Shown here: one piece after another, positions 16,723 through 25,634 of the stretch | How the letters are laid out: each line of letters opens with the position of its first letter | How positions within the stretch are numbered: position 1 is the stretch's first letter | From: Streptomyces sp. NRRL F-6131 | GTDB taxonomy: Bacteria; Actinomycetota; Actinomycetes; Streptomycetales; Streptomycetaceae | Length of the DNA: 64,000 nucleotides | NCBI GenBank assembly: GCA_000719695.1 | Contig: JOHN01000008.1 | Span: forward strand, 1 to 64,000 | Direction of reading: 5' to 3' | Program-made: the position numbers and the translations under genes | The notes under the pieces: model-generated | The model's database searches: none | Seen by the model: only the letters and a program-made list of their open reading frames with translations | What the model was told of the DNA's origin: nothing

Positions 16723-18527
16723 GGATCAACCCCGCACGCGCGGAGAGCAGAGCTCCAGGTCCAGCCGCCGGATGTTGTTCGGGGGATCAACCCCGCACGC
16801 GCGGGGAGCAGCGCGGGTTCGCTTCTCGGCCCGGGCGACGTCGAGGATCAACCCCGCACGCGCGGGGAGCAGGACACCGTCCGCAGCGGGTCCGGCGGAG
16901 GAGGGGGATCAACCCCGCACGCGCGGGGAGCAGCTGGGTTGACGGTCTTACCGACGACCAGCGCGGGGATCAACCCCGCACGCGCGGGGAGCAGCGGCAA
17001 GGTCGAAGCGATCTTGACCATCAGGCAGGGATCAACCCCGCACGCGCGGGGAGCAGAAGCAGTCCCCAGCAGCGCTCTGACAGGCGTAGGGATCAACCCC
17101 GCACGCGCGGGGAGCAGACCACGCCTCAACTTCACGCCCGGCGCTTGGAGGGATCAACCCCGCACGCGCGGGGAGCAGCCGGGCCTGGACCACGTCGCCA
17201 CCCGCTACGAGGGATCAACCCCGCACGCGCGGGGAGCAGCTGCTGTCGGCGGAGTTCGCGACGGACGGCTCGGGATCAACCCCGCACGCGCGGGGAGCAG
17301 GTGAGCTCGACCCGCAGGTCCGCGCAGGTGTCGGGATCAACCCCGCACGCGCGGGGAGCAGACGACGAAGACCTGCTTGAGCCATTCGTAGATGGGATCA
17401 ACCCCGCACGCGCGGGGAGTAGGGGAGCTCGTCGGCGGCCAGGGTGCGGTCCTCGGGATCAACCCCGCACGCGCGGGGAGCAGGGTCGACCTCGGCGTGG
17501 TCCACGACAGCGCCAAGGGATCAACCCCGCACGCGCGGGGAGCAGCCGGGAGGAGCTGCGGGCGCGCGGCCTGGATCGGGATCAACCCCGCACGCGCGGG
17601 GAGCAGGTTCCAGTGGCAGGCGGCGACCTGGATCGGGTGGGATCAACCCCGCACGCGCGGGGAGCAGATTGGCGCGGTCGGTGGTCCATGCGCTCATGCG
17701 GGGATCAACCCCGCACGCGCGGGGAGCAGATGCGCAGGGTCACTGCGGTCATCTCGACGACGGGATCAACCCCGCACGCGCGGGGAGCAGACGGCGGCCC
17801 GAATTGCCGAGGGCGAGCGGGAGGGATCAACCCCGCACGCGCGGGGAGCAGGTCAACTCCGGTCCCCTGCCAGCGGGCTGACGGGGATTAACCCCGCACG
17901 CGCGGGGAGCAGTCGGCGTCGGGTCATCTCGTGGTCGCACTCGTCGGGATCAACCCCGCACGCGCGGGGAGCAGTTGAAGCCGATCTTCGAAGCCCTGTC
18001 GAACTTCGGGATCAACCCCGCACGCGCGGGGAGCAGAGGTGATCACCCGCTGAACGGCGCGCTTGGTGAGGATCAACCCCGCACGCGCGGGGAGCAGCAG
18101 CCGTCGCTGTCGAAGCTCAGGGTCTTCGGGGGATCAACCCCGCACGCGCGGGGAGCAGCCCGCCGCTACCCGGCAGCCGGCGCCCCGTACTGGGATCAAC
18201 CCCGCACGCGCGGGGAGCAGAGGAAGCCGGTGGGGGAAAGAGTCCGGAGCCTGGGGATCAACCCCGCACGCGCGGGGAGCAGCCCGGCGAGACGGGCTGT
18301 CTGGAGCCCGTCGCGGGATCAACCCCGCACGCGCGGGGAGCAGTGATGGCCGACGCGGTGCTGCAGAAGGTCCGCGGGATCAACCCCGCACGCGCGGGGA
18401 GCAGGATCAGGTTCTGCCCGGTGGACACCGTCCAGTTGGGATCAACCCCGCACGCGCGGGGAGCAGGTACTGCCGGGCCAGCAGCGAGCCGGCCGCCGGG
18501 GATCAACCCCGCACGCGCGGGGAGCAG
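16723..18527 (-). CRISPR. CRISPR array 2 (type I-E), 30 repeats, 29 spacers
   Basis: 28-nt repeat as in array 1 but starting GGATCAACCCCGC, one base different (T for C at position 4), so the minus-strand crRNA handle is TTGATCC. Period is 61 or 62 nt. The first repeat (16723-16750) has CGGAGAG for CGGGGAG, a trailer-end decay; single-base variants also occur in the repeats ending 17422 (GGAGTAG) and 17912 (GGATTAAC). In 27 of 29 internal units the base before GGATC is G. All units keep one register, unlike array 1. Leader on the right at 18528, so it is transcribed leftwards. It lacks adjacent cas genes and presumably uses the operon at 1202-10744. Confidence 0.98.
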
Positions 18528-18650
18528 AGTTACTGACCTGCGGGTTTGTCACGGCCCTGTGGCGATGTGAGCAACTTTCGTTGAATCGGGCATATTACGC
18601 ATTCTGGTGTGTCGGTCTGCTGGTGCCAGGTTACCGGGCTGCGTGGGCAG
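18528..18650 (-). promoter_or_regulatory. Leader of CRISPR array 2
   Basis: Flank of the newest repeat, homologous to the array 1 leader over about 110 nt (GGGTTTGTCACGG, GCAACTT, TCGGGCAT, GGTGCCAGG). Here 14 nt separate the GCAG repeat end from GGGTTTG, which fits the unshifted register of this array. 18651-18813 shows no gene. Confidence 0.8.
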
Positions 18651-18813
18651 TGGCGGTGCGTGCGGTGGAGAAGGCTTGCTCGGGTGCGGTGGCTGGGACG
18701 GCGAAGGGACTCGTTCGTCGTCTGCGCCAACTGCGCCAGCGCCACACTCACTGGTCGCTGTGCAGTGGGCGGAACCCTGTCGTGCAGGGGTGCAGTTGCG
18801 GATGGTGGCGGGG

Positions 18814-20055
18814 CTATTGGGCCAGGCGGTCGATGGTGGTGAGGACGGCGGCCGGGCCGTCCTCGGTGGCGAGGGCGGTGGCGATGGTTCGGGCGTGGGT
18901 GCGGTGGTGGGGGTTGTCGAGGGTTTGGCGGATGGCGGTGGCGAGGCGGGGGGCGGTGAGGTGGGCGAGGGGGATCGGGCCGGGGGAGGTGCCGAGGTGG
19001 GTGAGGCGGGCGGCCCAGAAGGGGGCGTCGAGTTGGGCGGGGACGGGGACGGTGGGGGTGCCGGCGCGCAGGGTGGCGGCGGTGGTGCCGGCGCCGGCGT
19101 GGTGGACGGTGGCGGCCATGCGGGGGAAGAGCCAGTCGTGCGGGGTGTCGCCGATGGTGAGGACGTCGTCGTGGTTGCCGGGCGTGGTCAGGCCGCTCCA
19201 GCCGGACTGGACGACGGCGCGGACGCGGGCGGCCCGGACGGCGGCGAGGACGGTGGCGGTGAGCCGTTCGGGGTGGGGGACGACGAGGCTGCCGAAGCCG
19301 ATGTAGACGGGTGGCGGTCCGGCGGTGAGGAAGTCGAGGAGGCGCTGCGGTGGGTTCCAGCCGGGGTCGGTTCGTGGCCACCAGTAGCCGGTGACGTCGT
19401 GGGTGGGGTGCCAGTCGGCGGGGCGCGGGACGACGCGCGGCGAGAACCCGTGCAGCACGGTCCGGTTGCGACGCCCGTGTGCCACGGACCGCTGGGGCAG
19501 TCCCAGTTGGCGGCGCAGGCCGCGGACGGCGGGGGCGAAGAGGCGGTCGACGGCGGCCTGGACGGCGTGTCCGGCGAGCAGGTTGCCCGGTCCGCCGAGG
19601 GAGCGGGTGCCGGTGACGGCCGGGGCGAACTCGCGGGTGGGGGAGAGGGGTTGGAGGTGCAGGGCGATGTTCGGGATGCCGGCGGCCTCGGCGGCGACCT
19701 GGCCGAGGTCGGCGGTGGTGCTGGTGGTGAGGAGGAGGTCGGTGTCGGCTCGCACCGCGTCTGCGATGCCCGTGCCGAGGGCGGGCATAAACGACCGTGC
19801 GAGGCGTACCAGGTGGAGGAGTCCGCGGGGTCCGGAGCCGGCGCGCAGGAGCTGTTGTCCCCGGGCGGAGGCGAGTTCGGCGCGTGGGTCGACGGGCAGG
19901 GGGCGGAACTCCAGCCCGGCGGCGCGGACCGGGTCGGCGAAGGAGCTGTGGGTGGCGAGGGCCACCTGATGGCCGGCCGTGTGGAGGCGGGCGCCGAGCC
20001 CGGTGAAGGGGGCGACGTCGCCCCGCGAGCCGGCGGTGGCGATCAGGATGCGCAT
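18814..20055 (-). CDS. GT1-family glycosyltransferase (MGT/UGT-like)
   Basis: A 413-residue GT-B fold glycosyltransferase of the family that modifies macrolides, polyketides, sterols or lipids from UDP- or dTDP-sugars. N-terminal MRILIATAGSRGDVAPF is the typical acceptor-domain start (GSRGDVxP). The C-terminal donor site is seen in PPPVYIGFGSLV, GDTPHDWLFPRMAATVHHAG (catalytic-site HHAG) and GTPTVPVPAQLDAPFWAARL. The ATG at 20055 marks the start of the family N-terminus; the frame is open far upstream, but that part is not protein-like. No biosynthetic cluster surrounds it, so the acceptor is unknown. Confidence 0.88.
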   Translation of the reverse strand: MRILIATAGSRGDVAPFTGLGARLHTAGHQVALATHSSFADPVRAAGLEFRPLPVDPRAELASARGQQLLRAGSGPRGLLHLVRLARSFMPALGTGIADAVRADTDLLLTTSTTADLGQVAAEAAGIPNIALHLQPLSPTREFAPAVTGTRSLGGPGNLLAGHAVQAAVDRLFAPAVRGLRRQLGLPQRSVAHGRRNRTVLHGFSPRVVPRPADWHPTHDVTGYWWPRTDPGWNPPQRLLDFLTAGPPPVYIGFGSLVVPHPERLTATVLAAVRAARVRAVVQSGWSGLTTPGNHDDVLTIGDTPHDWLFPRMAATVHHAGAGTTAATLRAGTPTVPVPAQLDAPFWAARLTHLGTSPGPIPLAHLTAPRLATAIRQTLDNPHHRTHARTIATALATEDGPAAVLTTIDRLAQ

Positions 20056-20254
20056 GGCCGCAGTATTCCGGGGCAGTCGGGTTCCGAGAAGGGCGCCACG
20101 CGAGGGGGCCCGCCCCGGCCCGGAACCGGCCAGGCCCGGAACCGGCCAGGCGCGGAACCGTCCGGGCGCGGAACCGTCCGGCGGTGATGTGGCGTCCCTG
20201 CTGGCAGTACGGCGTGCACGGGGCCGCCGTACGGCTCGAAGGGCGGGAGGACGC

Positions 20255-20521
20255 ATGAGCTTCGTTGCATGGATCGTGCTGGGCCTGGTGGCCGGGGCCC
20301 TGGCCAAGCTGCTGCTGCCGGGGCGGGACCCGGGCGGTCTGGTGGTGACGACCCTGATCGGTGTCGCCGGTTCCTTCGTCGGTGGATGGATCTCCGCGAA
20401 GTTCCTGGACCGGCCGGTGACGGCCCAGTTCTTCGACCTGGCGACGTGGGCGTCCGCGATCGGTGGCGCCCTGGTGCTGTTGATCCTGTACCGGCTCGTC
20501 TTCGGGAATTCCCGCAACTGA
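20255..20521 (+). CDS. GlsB/YeaQ/YmgE-family stress membrane protein
   Basis: An 88-residue hydrophobic protein with three predicted membrane spans: about residues 4-20 (VAWIVLGLVAGALAKLL), 30-47 (VVTTLIGVAGSFVGGWI) and 65-83 (WASAIGGALVLLILYRLVF). The glycine-rich spans and the short LPGRDPGG loop are typical of the transglycosylase-associated (GlsB) family, which is stress-linked but has no proven biochemical role. Strong GGGAGG six bases before the ATG. Convergent with the ADP-ribosylglycohydrolase gene across a 7-bp tandem repeat. Confidence 0.88.
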   Translation: MSFVAWIVLGLVAGALAKLLLPGRDPGGLVVTTLIGVAGSFVGGWISAKFLDRPVTAQFFDLATWASAIGGALVLLILYRLVFGNSRN

Positions 20522-20598
20522 CGGGGGCGGAACCGAGGGTCCGGACCGGCCGCGCGATCCCGCGGGGCCGGTCCGTTGTGTTCGGTGGTGTCGCGTGG

Positions 20599-20626
20599 GC
20601 GGACGGCGGACGGCGGACGGCGGGTG
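20599..20626. repeat. GC-rich 7-bp tandem repeat (four units)
   Basis: Three perfect GCGGACG units and one variant (GCGGGTG), between two convergent gene ends. The same period and position (just past stop codons) as the arrays at 39262 and 45451 and the AT-rich hairpin elements. Confidence 0.8.
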
Positions 20627-20642
20627 TCCGGTGGCCGGGTGG

Positions 20643-21563
20643 TCAGGTGGCCGGCGGCGGGGTGACCCAGGTGGGTAGGGGCTCGCGGGCGGTCAGCCAG
20701 TCGCCCGGCACGTCGGCCAGTCCGGTGCGGGCGGCGACCACGCCGCCGGCGATGGCGGTGGTGGTGTCCATGTCGCCCCCGCCCTCCAGGGTGTGCCAGA
20801 GGGCCTCGGGCAGCGAGTCCGGGTGGCCGGCGGCGGACCAGAGGGCGAACGGCACGGTGTCCGACGCGGAGATCCGGAGCCCGGAACCGAGGACGTGCGC
20901 CGCATGGCGGACGGAGGTGTGCGCGGGGAGCCGGGACGCGATCCGCAGGCCGGACCGCACCTCGCCGGCGGGCAGTCGGCCGGCGACCTCCTCGAGCAGC
21001 TCGGCCCGCGCGGGTGCGGCCCCTCCCCGGCTGCGCGTGGCGAGCGCGGCCGCCAGTGCGACGGCGACGGCCCCCGCGACCGCCTCCGGGTGGAAGTGTG
21101 TGGTGCGGGCCTGGAGTTCGGCCTGGTGCGCGACGGCGTCCAGGTCGTCGGCGAACCACGCGCCCAGCGGTGCCACCCGCATCGCCGCACCGTTCCCGTA
21201 CGACCCCTGGCCCTCGAACTGACGTGACGTCACCTCGTGCCAGTCGGCGCCGCCGTGGATCTCCCGCAGCACGCGGTGCATCGACGGTCCGTACTTGCGA
21301 CCGTAGTCGTCGGTGTACTCGGCGGCGAACTCTCGCGCCAGCGCGTCCTGGCGGACCTCGCCGTGGTCGCGCAGGTGACGGAGCAGGACGAGCGCCATGG
21401 CGGTGTCGTCCGTCCAGTGCCAGGGGGCGGGGCGGGGCAGCCGGGCCGCGAGTGCGGCGGGGGCCTCGTCGGCGGGCACGGAGAACCAGCGGTCGCCGAA
21501 CGCGTCGCCGAGGGCGAGGCCCTGGAGACTGTCGAGGGCGGGGCCGGGGCCGTGGGCGCGCAT
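20643..21563 (-). CDS. ADP-ribosylglycohydrolase family protein
   Basis: A DraG-type hydrolase of 306 residues that would remove ADP-ribose from a protein or nucleic-acid target using two metal ions. The metal ligands are seen in WTDDTAMAL (about residues 49-57) and GGDMDTTTAI near the C-terminus; DSLQGLALGDAFGDRW is the conserved N-terminal helix. The ATG at 21563 has GGAGG five bases upstream and is preferred to a TTG ten codons earlier. No ADP-ribosyltransferase is in the window, so the target is unknown. The gene stands alone on its strand between two convergent/tandem neighbours. Confidence 0.9.
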   Translation of the reverse strand: MRAHGPGPALDSLQGLALGDAFGDRWFSVPADEAPAALAARLPRPAPWHWTDDTAMALVLLRHLRDHGEVRQDALAREFAAEYTDDYGRKYGPSMHRVLREIHGGADWHEVTSRQFEGQGSYGNGAAMRVAPLGAWFADDLDAVAHQAELQARTTHFHPEAVAGAVAVALAAALATRSRGGAAPARAELLEEVAGRLPAGEVRSGLRIASRLPAHTSVRHAAHVLGSGLRISASDTVPFALWSAAGHPDSLPEALWHTLEGGGDMDTTTAIAGGVVAARTGLADVPGDWLTAREPLPTWVTPPPAT

Positions 21564-21750
21564 GTCGTCCTCCGGACGGGACGTGGGGATCAACTGTCGC
21601 GCGTCAGTCTGACGAACGGGGGTGGGGTCGGCCAGCGGATTTCGCCCGCCGTCCGCCGCCCGCCTCGCCGCGGTGTCGGGACAGTGCGGGCGGCGGACGG
21701 GCGGCGGACGGTGGGCGGCGTGGGCGCGTGGCGGGGCGGGGCGGGGGTGG

Positions 21751-22341
21751 TCAGGCCTTGATGGCCAGGCCGCCGAGGATGAGCTTCCAGAGGGCCTCGA
21801 AGCGCTCGTCCGCGGTCGGGTCGGACCAGCTCGCCGCGTGGGCGGGGTCGTGGAAGTGGGCGGTCGCCTCGAACACCGCGCGGGCGGTCGAGTTGATGTG
21901 GGTGAGACGGAACTCCTTCGTCTCCATGCCGTCCTGGACCATCTGGGCGATCTGGTCGATCAGCGTCCCGATGTGGGCGTCGACGGTGTGGCTGTTCTCG
22001 CTGACCAGCGTCATGTAGGTCGCGAAGAGCTGCGGGTCGTCGAAGGCCTTCTTGCGCTTGGCGGCGAACAGGGTGGTCAGCCAGCGGTGCAGGCGCTCGG
22101 TGGCGGGGCCGGCCTCGGTGGCGATGAAGCGCAGCTCGTCGTGGGCCTGGGCGAGCCAGCGCTCGGTGACGGCCTCGCGCAGGGCCGCCTTGCTCGGGAA
22201 GAAGCGGTAGACGCTGCCGTGGCTGACACCGAGCGTGCGAGCGACGTCGACGACGGTGGCCTTCGCCGGGCCGAACCGCCTGAGGACGTCCTCCGTCGCG
22301 CTCAGGATCTGCTCGGAGGTGAGTGCGCTGTCCGTGGTCAC
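21751..22341 (-). CDS. TetR-family transcriptional regulator
   Basis: A 196-residue TetR-type repressor. The helix-turn-helix is clear: ATVVDVARTLGVSHGSVYRFF (split at about residues 29-49), with KAALREAVTERWL after it. The C-terminal ligand domain resembles the TetR_C_11-like group often named YbiH or similar; the ligand is unknown. GTG start. It lies 179 nt downstream of the aldo/keto reductase on the same strand, which may be its target or co-transcribed partner. The gap holds GC-rich DNA without a gene. Confidence 0.88.
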   Translation of the reverse strand: MTTDSALTSEQILSATEDVLRRFGPAKATVVDVARTLGVSHGSVYRFFPSKAALREAVTERWLAQAHDELRFIATEAGPATERLHRWLTTLFAAKRKKAFDDPQLFATYMTLVSENSHTVDAHIGTLIDQIAQMVQDGMETKEFRLTHINSTARAVFEATAHFHDPAHAASWSDPTADERFEALWKLILGGLAIKA

Positions 22342-22520
22342 GGGGAAGGTACGTCCTTACGGGTGAGGCGGCCGCCCGCCGGGGTGCGGCGGGCGGACGG
22401 CCGGCTGGCGGCTGGTTGTCGGTCGGTGGGTTGTCGGGCGGGCCGCCGGGTGACCGGCGGGTGGTACGGGTGCGGACGGCCCCGCCCGGAGCGGGTCTCC
22501 GGCGCGGCTGGGGCCGGCGC

Positions 22521-23543
22521 TCAGTGCTCGCTGTCGAGATGGGCCATCTGGGCGGCAGCGTACCGGTCGCCGGCCGCGGACCCGGCGGGGACCGCCGCCT
22601 CGATGGCCGCGAGGTCGGCCCCGGTGAGGGTCACGTCGAGCGCGCCGAGCGCCTCGGTGAGGCGCTCGCGGCGGCGGGCGCCGACCAGCGGGACGACGTC
22701 CTCGCCGCGCGAGGCCACCCAGGCGATAGCGATCTGCGCGACGGTGGCCTTGCGTTCGGCGGCGACCGCGCGCAGGGCCTCGACGAGCCGGAGGTTGTGG
22801 GTGAGGTTGTCGCCCTGGAACCGGGGGCTGTGGCCGCGGAAGTCGGTGCCGGACAGCTCGCGGTCGTTCTGCCAGTGGCCGCTGAGCAGGCCGCGCGAGA
22901 GCACGCCGTACGCGGTGACGCCGATGCCGAGCTCGCGGGCGGTGGGCAGGATCTCCGCCTCGACGGAGCGCGAGAGGAGCGAGTACTCGATCTGGAGGTC
23001 GCTGATCGGGTGGACGGCGGCGGCCCGGCGCAGGGTGTCCGCCCCGACCTCGGAGAGGCCGATGTGGCGGACGTAGCCGGCCTGCACCAGCTCGGCGATC
23101 GCGCCGACGGTCTCCTCGACCGGCACGCTCGGGTCCAGCCGGGCCGGGCGGTAGATGTCGATGTGGTCGGTGCGCAGGCGGCGCAGGGTGTAGGCGAGGG
23201 CGGTCTTGACGGCGGCCGGGCGGGCGTCGTAGCCGAGCCACTGGCCGTCCGGGCTGCGCTGGGCGCCGAACTTCACGCTGATCCGGACGTTCTCGCGGTC
23301 GCGGCCGCGCAGCGCCTCGTGGATCAGCAGCTCGTTGTGGCCCATGCCGTAGAAGTCGCCGGTGTCGAGCAGCGTGACGCCCGCGTCGAGGGCGGCGTGG
23401 ATGGTCGCGACGCTCTCGGCCTCGTCGGCGGGGCCGTAGAGGTCCGACATGCCCATGCAGCCGAGCCCGAGGGTGGAGACGGTCGGACCGGTGGCGCCGA
23501 GTGCGCGCCGGGGGAGGTGGGGGAGGTGCGGGGTGGTGGACAT
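22521..23543 (-). CDS. Aldo/keto reductase
   Basis: A 340-residue NADPH-dependent (beta/alpha)8-barrel reductase. The core is clear: ALGATGPTVSTLGLGCMGMS, catalytic Asp-Tyr in LLDTGDFYGMGHNE (about residues 58-71), Lys in ISVKFGAQ, and C-terminal NADP-binding IAWVASRGEDVVPLVGAR. The usual catalytic His position (in IDLYYQHRVDP of relatives) reads IYRPARLDP, so the His appears replaced by Ala. Such variants are found in the family, and activity cannot be assumed. It is upstream of a TetR gene on the same strand and is followed on its 5' side by an AT-rich heptamer element. Confidence 0.88.
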   Translation of the reverse strand: MSTTPHLPHLPRRALGATGPTVSTLGLGCMGMSDLYGPADEAESVATIHAALDAGVTLLDTGDFYGMGHNELLIHEALRGRDRENVRISVKFGAQRSPDGQWLGYDARPAAVKTALAYTLRRLRTDHIDIYRPARLDPSVPVEETVGAIAELVQAGYVRHIGLSEVGADTLRRAAAVHPISDLQIEYSLLSRSVEAEILPTARELGIGVTAYGVLSRGLLSGHWQNDRELSGTDFRGHSPRFQGDNLTHNLRLVEALRAVAAERKATVAQIAIAWVASRGEDVVPLVGARRRERLTEALGALDVTLTGADLAAIEAAVPAGSAAGDRYAAAQMAHLDSEH

Positions 23544-23563
23544 GCTTCAACGATGACACGAGC

Positions 23564-23624
23564 GCTGACAGATTTCAAAATCTGTTATCTGTCATCTGAA
23601 ATCTGTCAGCTGTCATTTGTCAGC
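23564..23624. repeat. AT-rich heptamer hairpin element, copy 1
   Basis: Built from 7-bp units in constant phase: GCTGACA, GATTTCA on the left, then a short centre, then TGTTATC, TGTCATC, TGAAATC, TGTCAGC, TGTCATT, TGTCAGC on the right. The right units are reverse complements of left-type units, so the element can fold back. It lies between the start of the aldo/keto reductase and the end of the Fer4-CDGSH gene. Base composition contrasts strongly with the surroundings. Confidence 0.85.
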
Positions 23625-23671
23625 CGCCTGGCGGGGACGATGGCCATTGCGCACGCACCGTCAGGCTCGAG

Positions 23672-24178
23672 TCACCCCTCGTGCTCGCCGCACGCCCCAC
23701 TGCGGTCGCAGTACGGGGGCTCGGCACTCCGGCCGCAGCCGCACAACATCGCCCTCGGGGTCTCCCGGACGTCACCCGTCGCGTCCGTCACCCGCAGCTC
23801 GCCGCGGACGAGCAACCGCCCGTCGGAGGTCCGTCGCACGGTGGTCGGACGGTCCGGCGCCTCGGCCGCGCCGTCCGCCAGCCGGTAGGCCAGCGCCCCC
23901 GTCGGACACCGGCGCACCACCTCGGCGATCACCTCCGGGGCGGCAGCGCTCGGCAGGATCCACGGCCGCCGCGTCGTGTCGAACACCGCCGGCAAGCCGT
24001 GCACGCACTCCGCGGCATGTCGGCACACCCGGGCGTCGAAGGTCACCGTGATCCCGTCCGCCTGGTACGCCCGGGGGCCCGGGCCCCGCCCGCCCGATTC
24101 CGAGCCGTCGCCCGATTCCGCGCCGCCCGATCCGGCGCGCTCCGTCGTGTCCTCGACGTCCTCGCGGTCGGCGGCCAT
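23672..24178 (-). CDS. Fer4-type/CDGSH iron-sulfur protein
   Basis: A 168-residue two-domain iron-sulfur protein. Residues about 40-105 match the mono-cluster Fer4_19 type (VCRHAAECVHGLPAVFD, then RRCPTGALAY). Residues about 128-165 hold a CDGSH-like motif (CGCGRSAEPPYCDRSG; Cys-X-Cys, later Cys-Asp), which binds a 2Fe-2S cluster in this superfamily, though the canonical His of C-D-G-S-H is not obvious. The N-terminal 35 residues are acidic, Ser/Gly-rich and probably disordered. ATG start overlaps the stop of the GNAT gene (TGATG), so the two are coupled. Electron-transfer or redox sensing is likely; the partner is unknown. Confidence 0.82.
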   Translation of the reverse strand: MAADREDVEDTTERAGSGGAESGDGSESGGRGPGPRAYQADGITVTFDARVCRHAAECVHGLPAVFDTTRRPWILPSAAAPEVIAEVVRRCPTGALAYRLADGAAEAPDRPTTVRRTSDGRLLVRGELRVTDATGDVRETPRAMLCGCGRSAEPPYCDRSGACGEHEG

Positions 24179-24480
24179 CAGTCGCTCACCCGGCTCCGGC
24201 TCTCGTAGGCCAGGTCGATGTACTCGGGGTGCCGGAGCATCCACCCTTTGATGAACGGGCACGTCGCCAGCACCGCCAGCCCCCGCGCCCGGGCGTCGTC
24301 CAGCGCCGCTCGCGCCAGCGCCCCGCCGACGCCCTGGCCCTCGTGGGCGGGCTCGACCACGGTGTGCGGGTACACCACCAACTCGCCGCTGCGCAGGTAC
24401 TCCGCGAACCCGGCCAGGGTGCCGTCCACCCACGCCTCGAACCGGCCCGCGCCTTCGGCGTCACGGATCGTGACCGTCAC
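24178..24480 (-). CDS. GNAT-family N-acetyltransferase (YjdJ-like, small)
   Basis: A 100-residue minimal GNAT protein (acetyl_transf_CG type). HTVVEPAHEGQGVGGALARA (about residues 39-58) is the acetyl-CoA pyrophosphate loop with the Q/RxxGxG/A pattern. LAVLATCPFIKGWMLRHPEY is the conserved C-terminal segment with Cys. The GTG at 24480 is chosen because GAGGAG is six bases upstream and the product then matches the family length. Its stop overlaps the start of the Fer4-CDGSH gene, a pairing common in bacteria for these two families. Confidence 0.88.
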   Translation of the reverse strand: MTVTIRDAEGAGRFEAWVDGTLAGFAEYLRSGELVVYPHTVVEPAHEGQGVGGALARAALDDARARGLAVLATCPFIKGWMLRHPEYIDLAYESRSRVSD

Positions 24481-24599
24481 GGCGGACTCCTCACTGCTCG
24501 ACTTACTGCTCGACTCGCGGGTCGGGTCGCTGCTCGGCGACGACCGGTTCGCGGCTGCTCGACGCGCGAACCGCACCGAGCCCGGCCCGCCCGCTCCCA

Positions 24600-25634
24600 T
24601 CATCGAGCGGCCGTCGCCACCCCGCCCGCCGGGCCGTCGGTGCCCGAACCGGGGCCGGCGTCGGTGCCCGGATCTCCGCCCGGAGCACCGCTCGCGTCGG
24701 CGCCCGTGACCGGGCCGCCCGGCCCGCCCGCCGTCACGTCCGGCGGGCGCCCGGCCGTCGTGGGCCGAGCTCCGTCCGGAGCACGCAGCAGGTGCGCCCG
24801 TGCCGGGGGAACGTTGCGCCACACCACCCGGCTCCCCAGCCCGAACTCCTCCTCGAACCCCCGCAGCAGCCGCACCACCGCCCGGTGTCGCGCACCCCGC
24901 CGCGGTCCGGACGTCAGAAACCGCGCCGCCGATGTCCCCAGGTATCCGAAGTACGTCAACTCACCGCCCGGCACCAGCAGCCGCAGATAGAGATCGAGGA
25001 TGCGCCGCACCTCCGCCGGTTCGAAGTTGGTGAACGGCAGCCCCGACACGATCACGTCGTACCGCTCGGCGGGAGGCTCGGACCCGCCGCCGAGGGCGCC
25101 GGTCCGTCCGGTGCCGACCCGCCCGGCACCGGCGCGAGTCCCGCCGTGACGACCGGACGCGCGGCACTCCGGAAGGTCCTGTACCCGGCACGCCGACACG
25201 CGTAAGTCCACCTCGGGTCCTCGCCGTGCCAACTCCTCGTCCAAGCGAAGCCGTTGGGCGAACCGGGGATTGGGCTCCACCACGTGCAGCCGGTCTCCCG
25301 TCCGCAGTACCCGGACCAGCCGCCGTGTCACCGCGCCCGTCCCGGCCCCCACCTCCAGCACCGAGACGGGACGGGCCGGACGGCTCGTCGCCGGGACCAC
25401 CAGTGCGTTCACCAAGCTCGCCCCGCTCGGTGCCACCGCGCCGGTCAGCCGGAACGTGCGCAGCGCCTCGGCGAGGAAGAACCACCCGTCGCCGCCGCCC
25501 GACCGGAGCCCGGCCGGAACGGACAGGGCACCCGGGGCGCCGGGGCAGGGAGCCGCGACAGCGGGAGCGGGAGCGGGAGCGGGAACAGGAACAGGAACGG
25601 GATCGAGGTCGGGGCCGAACTGATCTGTCGTCAT
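24600..25634 (-). CDS. SAM-dependent methyltransferase (phospholipid N-methyltransferase-like)
   Basis: A 344-residue class I methyltransferase. VSVLEVGAGTGAVTRRLVRV (about residues 89-108) is motif I; RLHVVEPNPRFAQRL gives the acidic residue for SAM ribose, and YDVIVSGLPFTNF is the PPF-type motif IV found in PmtA-like phosphatidylethanolamine N-methyltransferases. The N-terminus has a Pro-Val/Pro-Ala repeat coded by hexamers, and an insertion of about 30 residues lies after CRVQDLPEC. The C-terminal 60 residues are Gly/Pro-rich. The function (lipid methylation) rests on the resemblance only. ATG start without a clear ribosome-binding site. Confidence 0.75.
   Translation of the reverse strand: MTTDQFGPDLDPVPVPVPAPAPAPAVAAPCPGAPGALSVPAGLRSGGGDGWFFLAEALRTFRLTGAVAPSGASLVNALVVPATSRPARPVSVLEVGAGTGAVTRRLVRVLRTGDRLHVVEPNPRFAQRLRLDEELARRGPEVDLRVSACRVQDLPECRASGRHGGTRAGAGRVGTGRTGALGGGSEPPAERYDVIVSGLPFTNFEPAEVRRILDLYLRLLVPGGELTYFGYLGTSAARFLTSGPRRGARHRAVVRLLRGFEEEFGLGSRVVWRNVPPARAHLLRAPDGARPTTAGRPPDVTAGGPGGPVTGADASGAPGGDPGTDAGPGSGTDGPAGGVATAAR

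Noticed and set aside
12166..18527. Self-targeting spacers within this window
   Set aside because: No spacer was seen to match the window by eye, but this was not an exhaustive comparison and cannot be claimed either way.
12119..18536. Long open frames across both CRISPR arrays with repeated PRTRGEQ, PHARGA or SPRVRGWS peptides
   Set aside because: They are translations of the CRISPR repeats in all frames; 61-nt periodicity (one base over 60) explains the repeated peptides cycling through frames. No start signals.
18814..21159. A 781-residue glycosyltransferase
   Set aside because: The frame is open upstream of 20055 only because of high GC; the GlsB and ADP-ribosylglycohydrolase genes occupy that DNA, and the family N-terminus starts at 20055.
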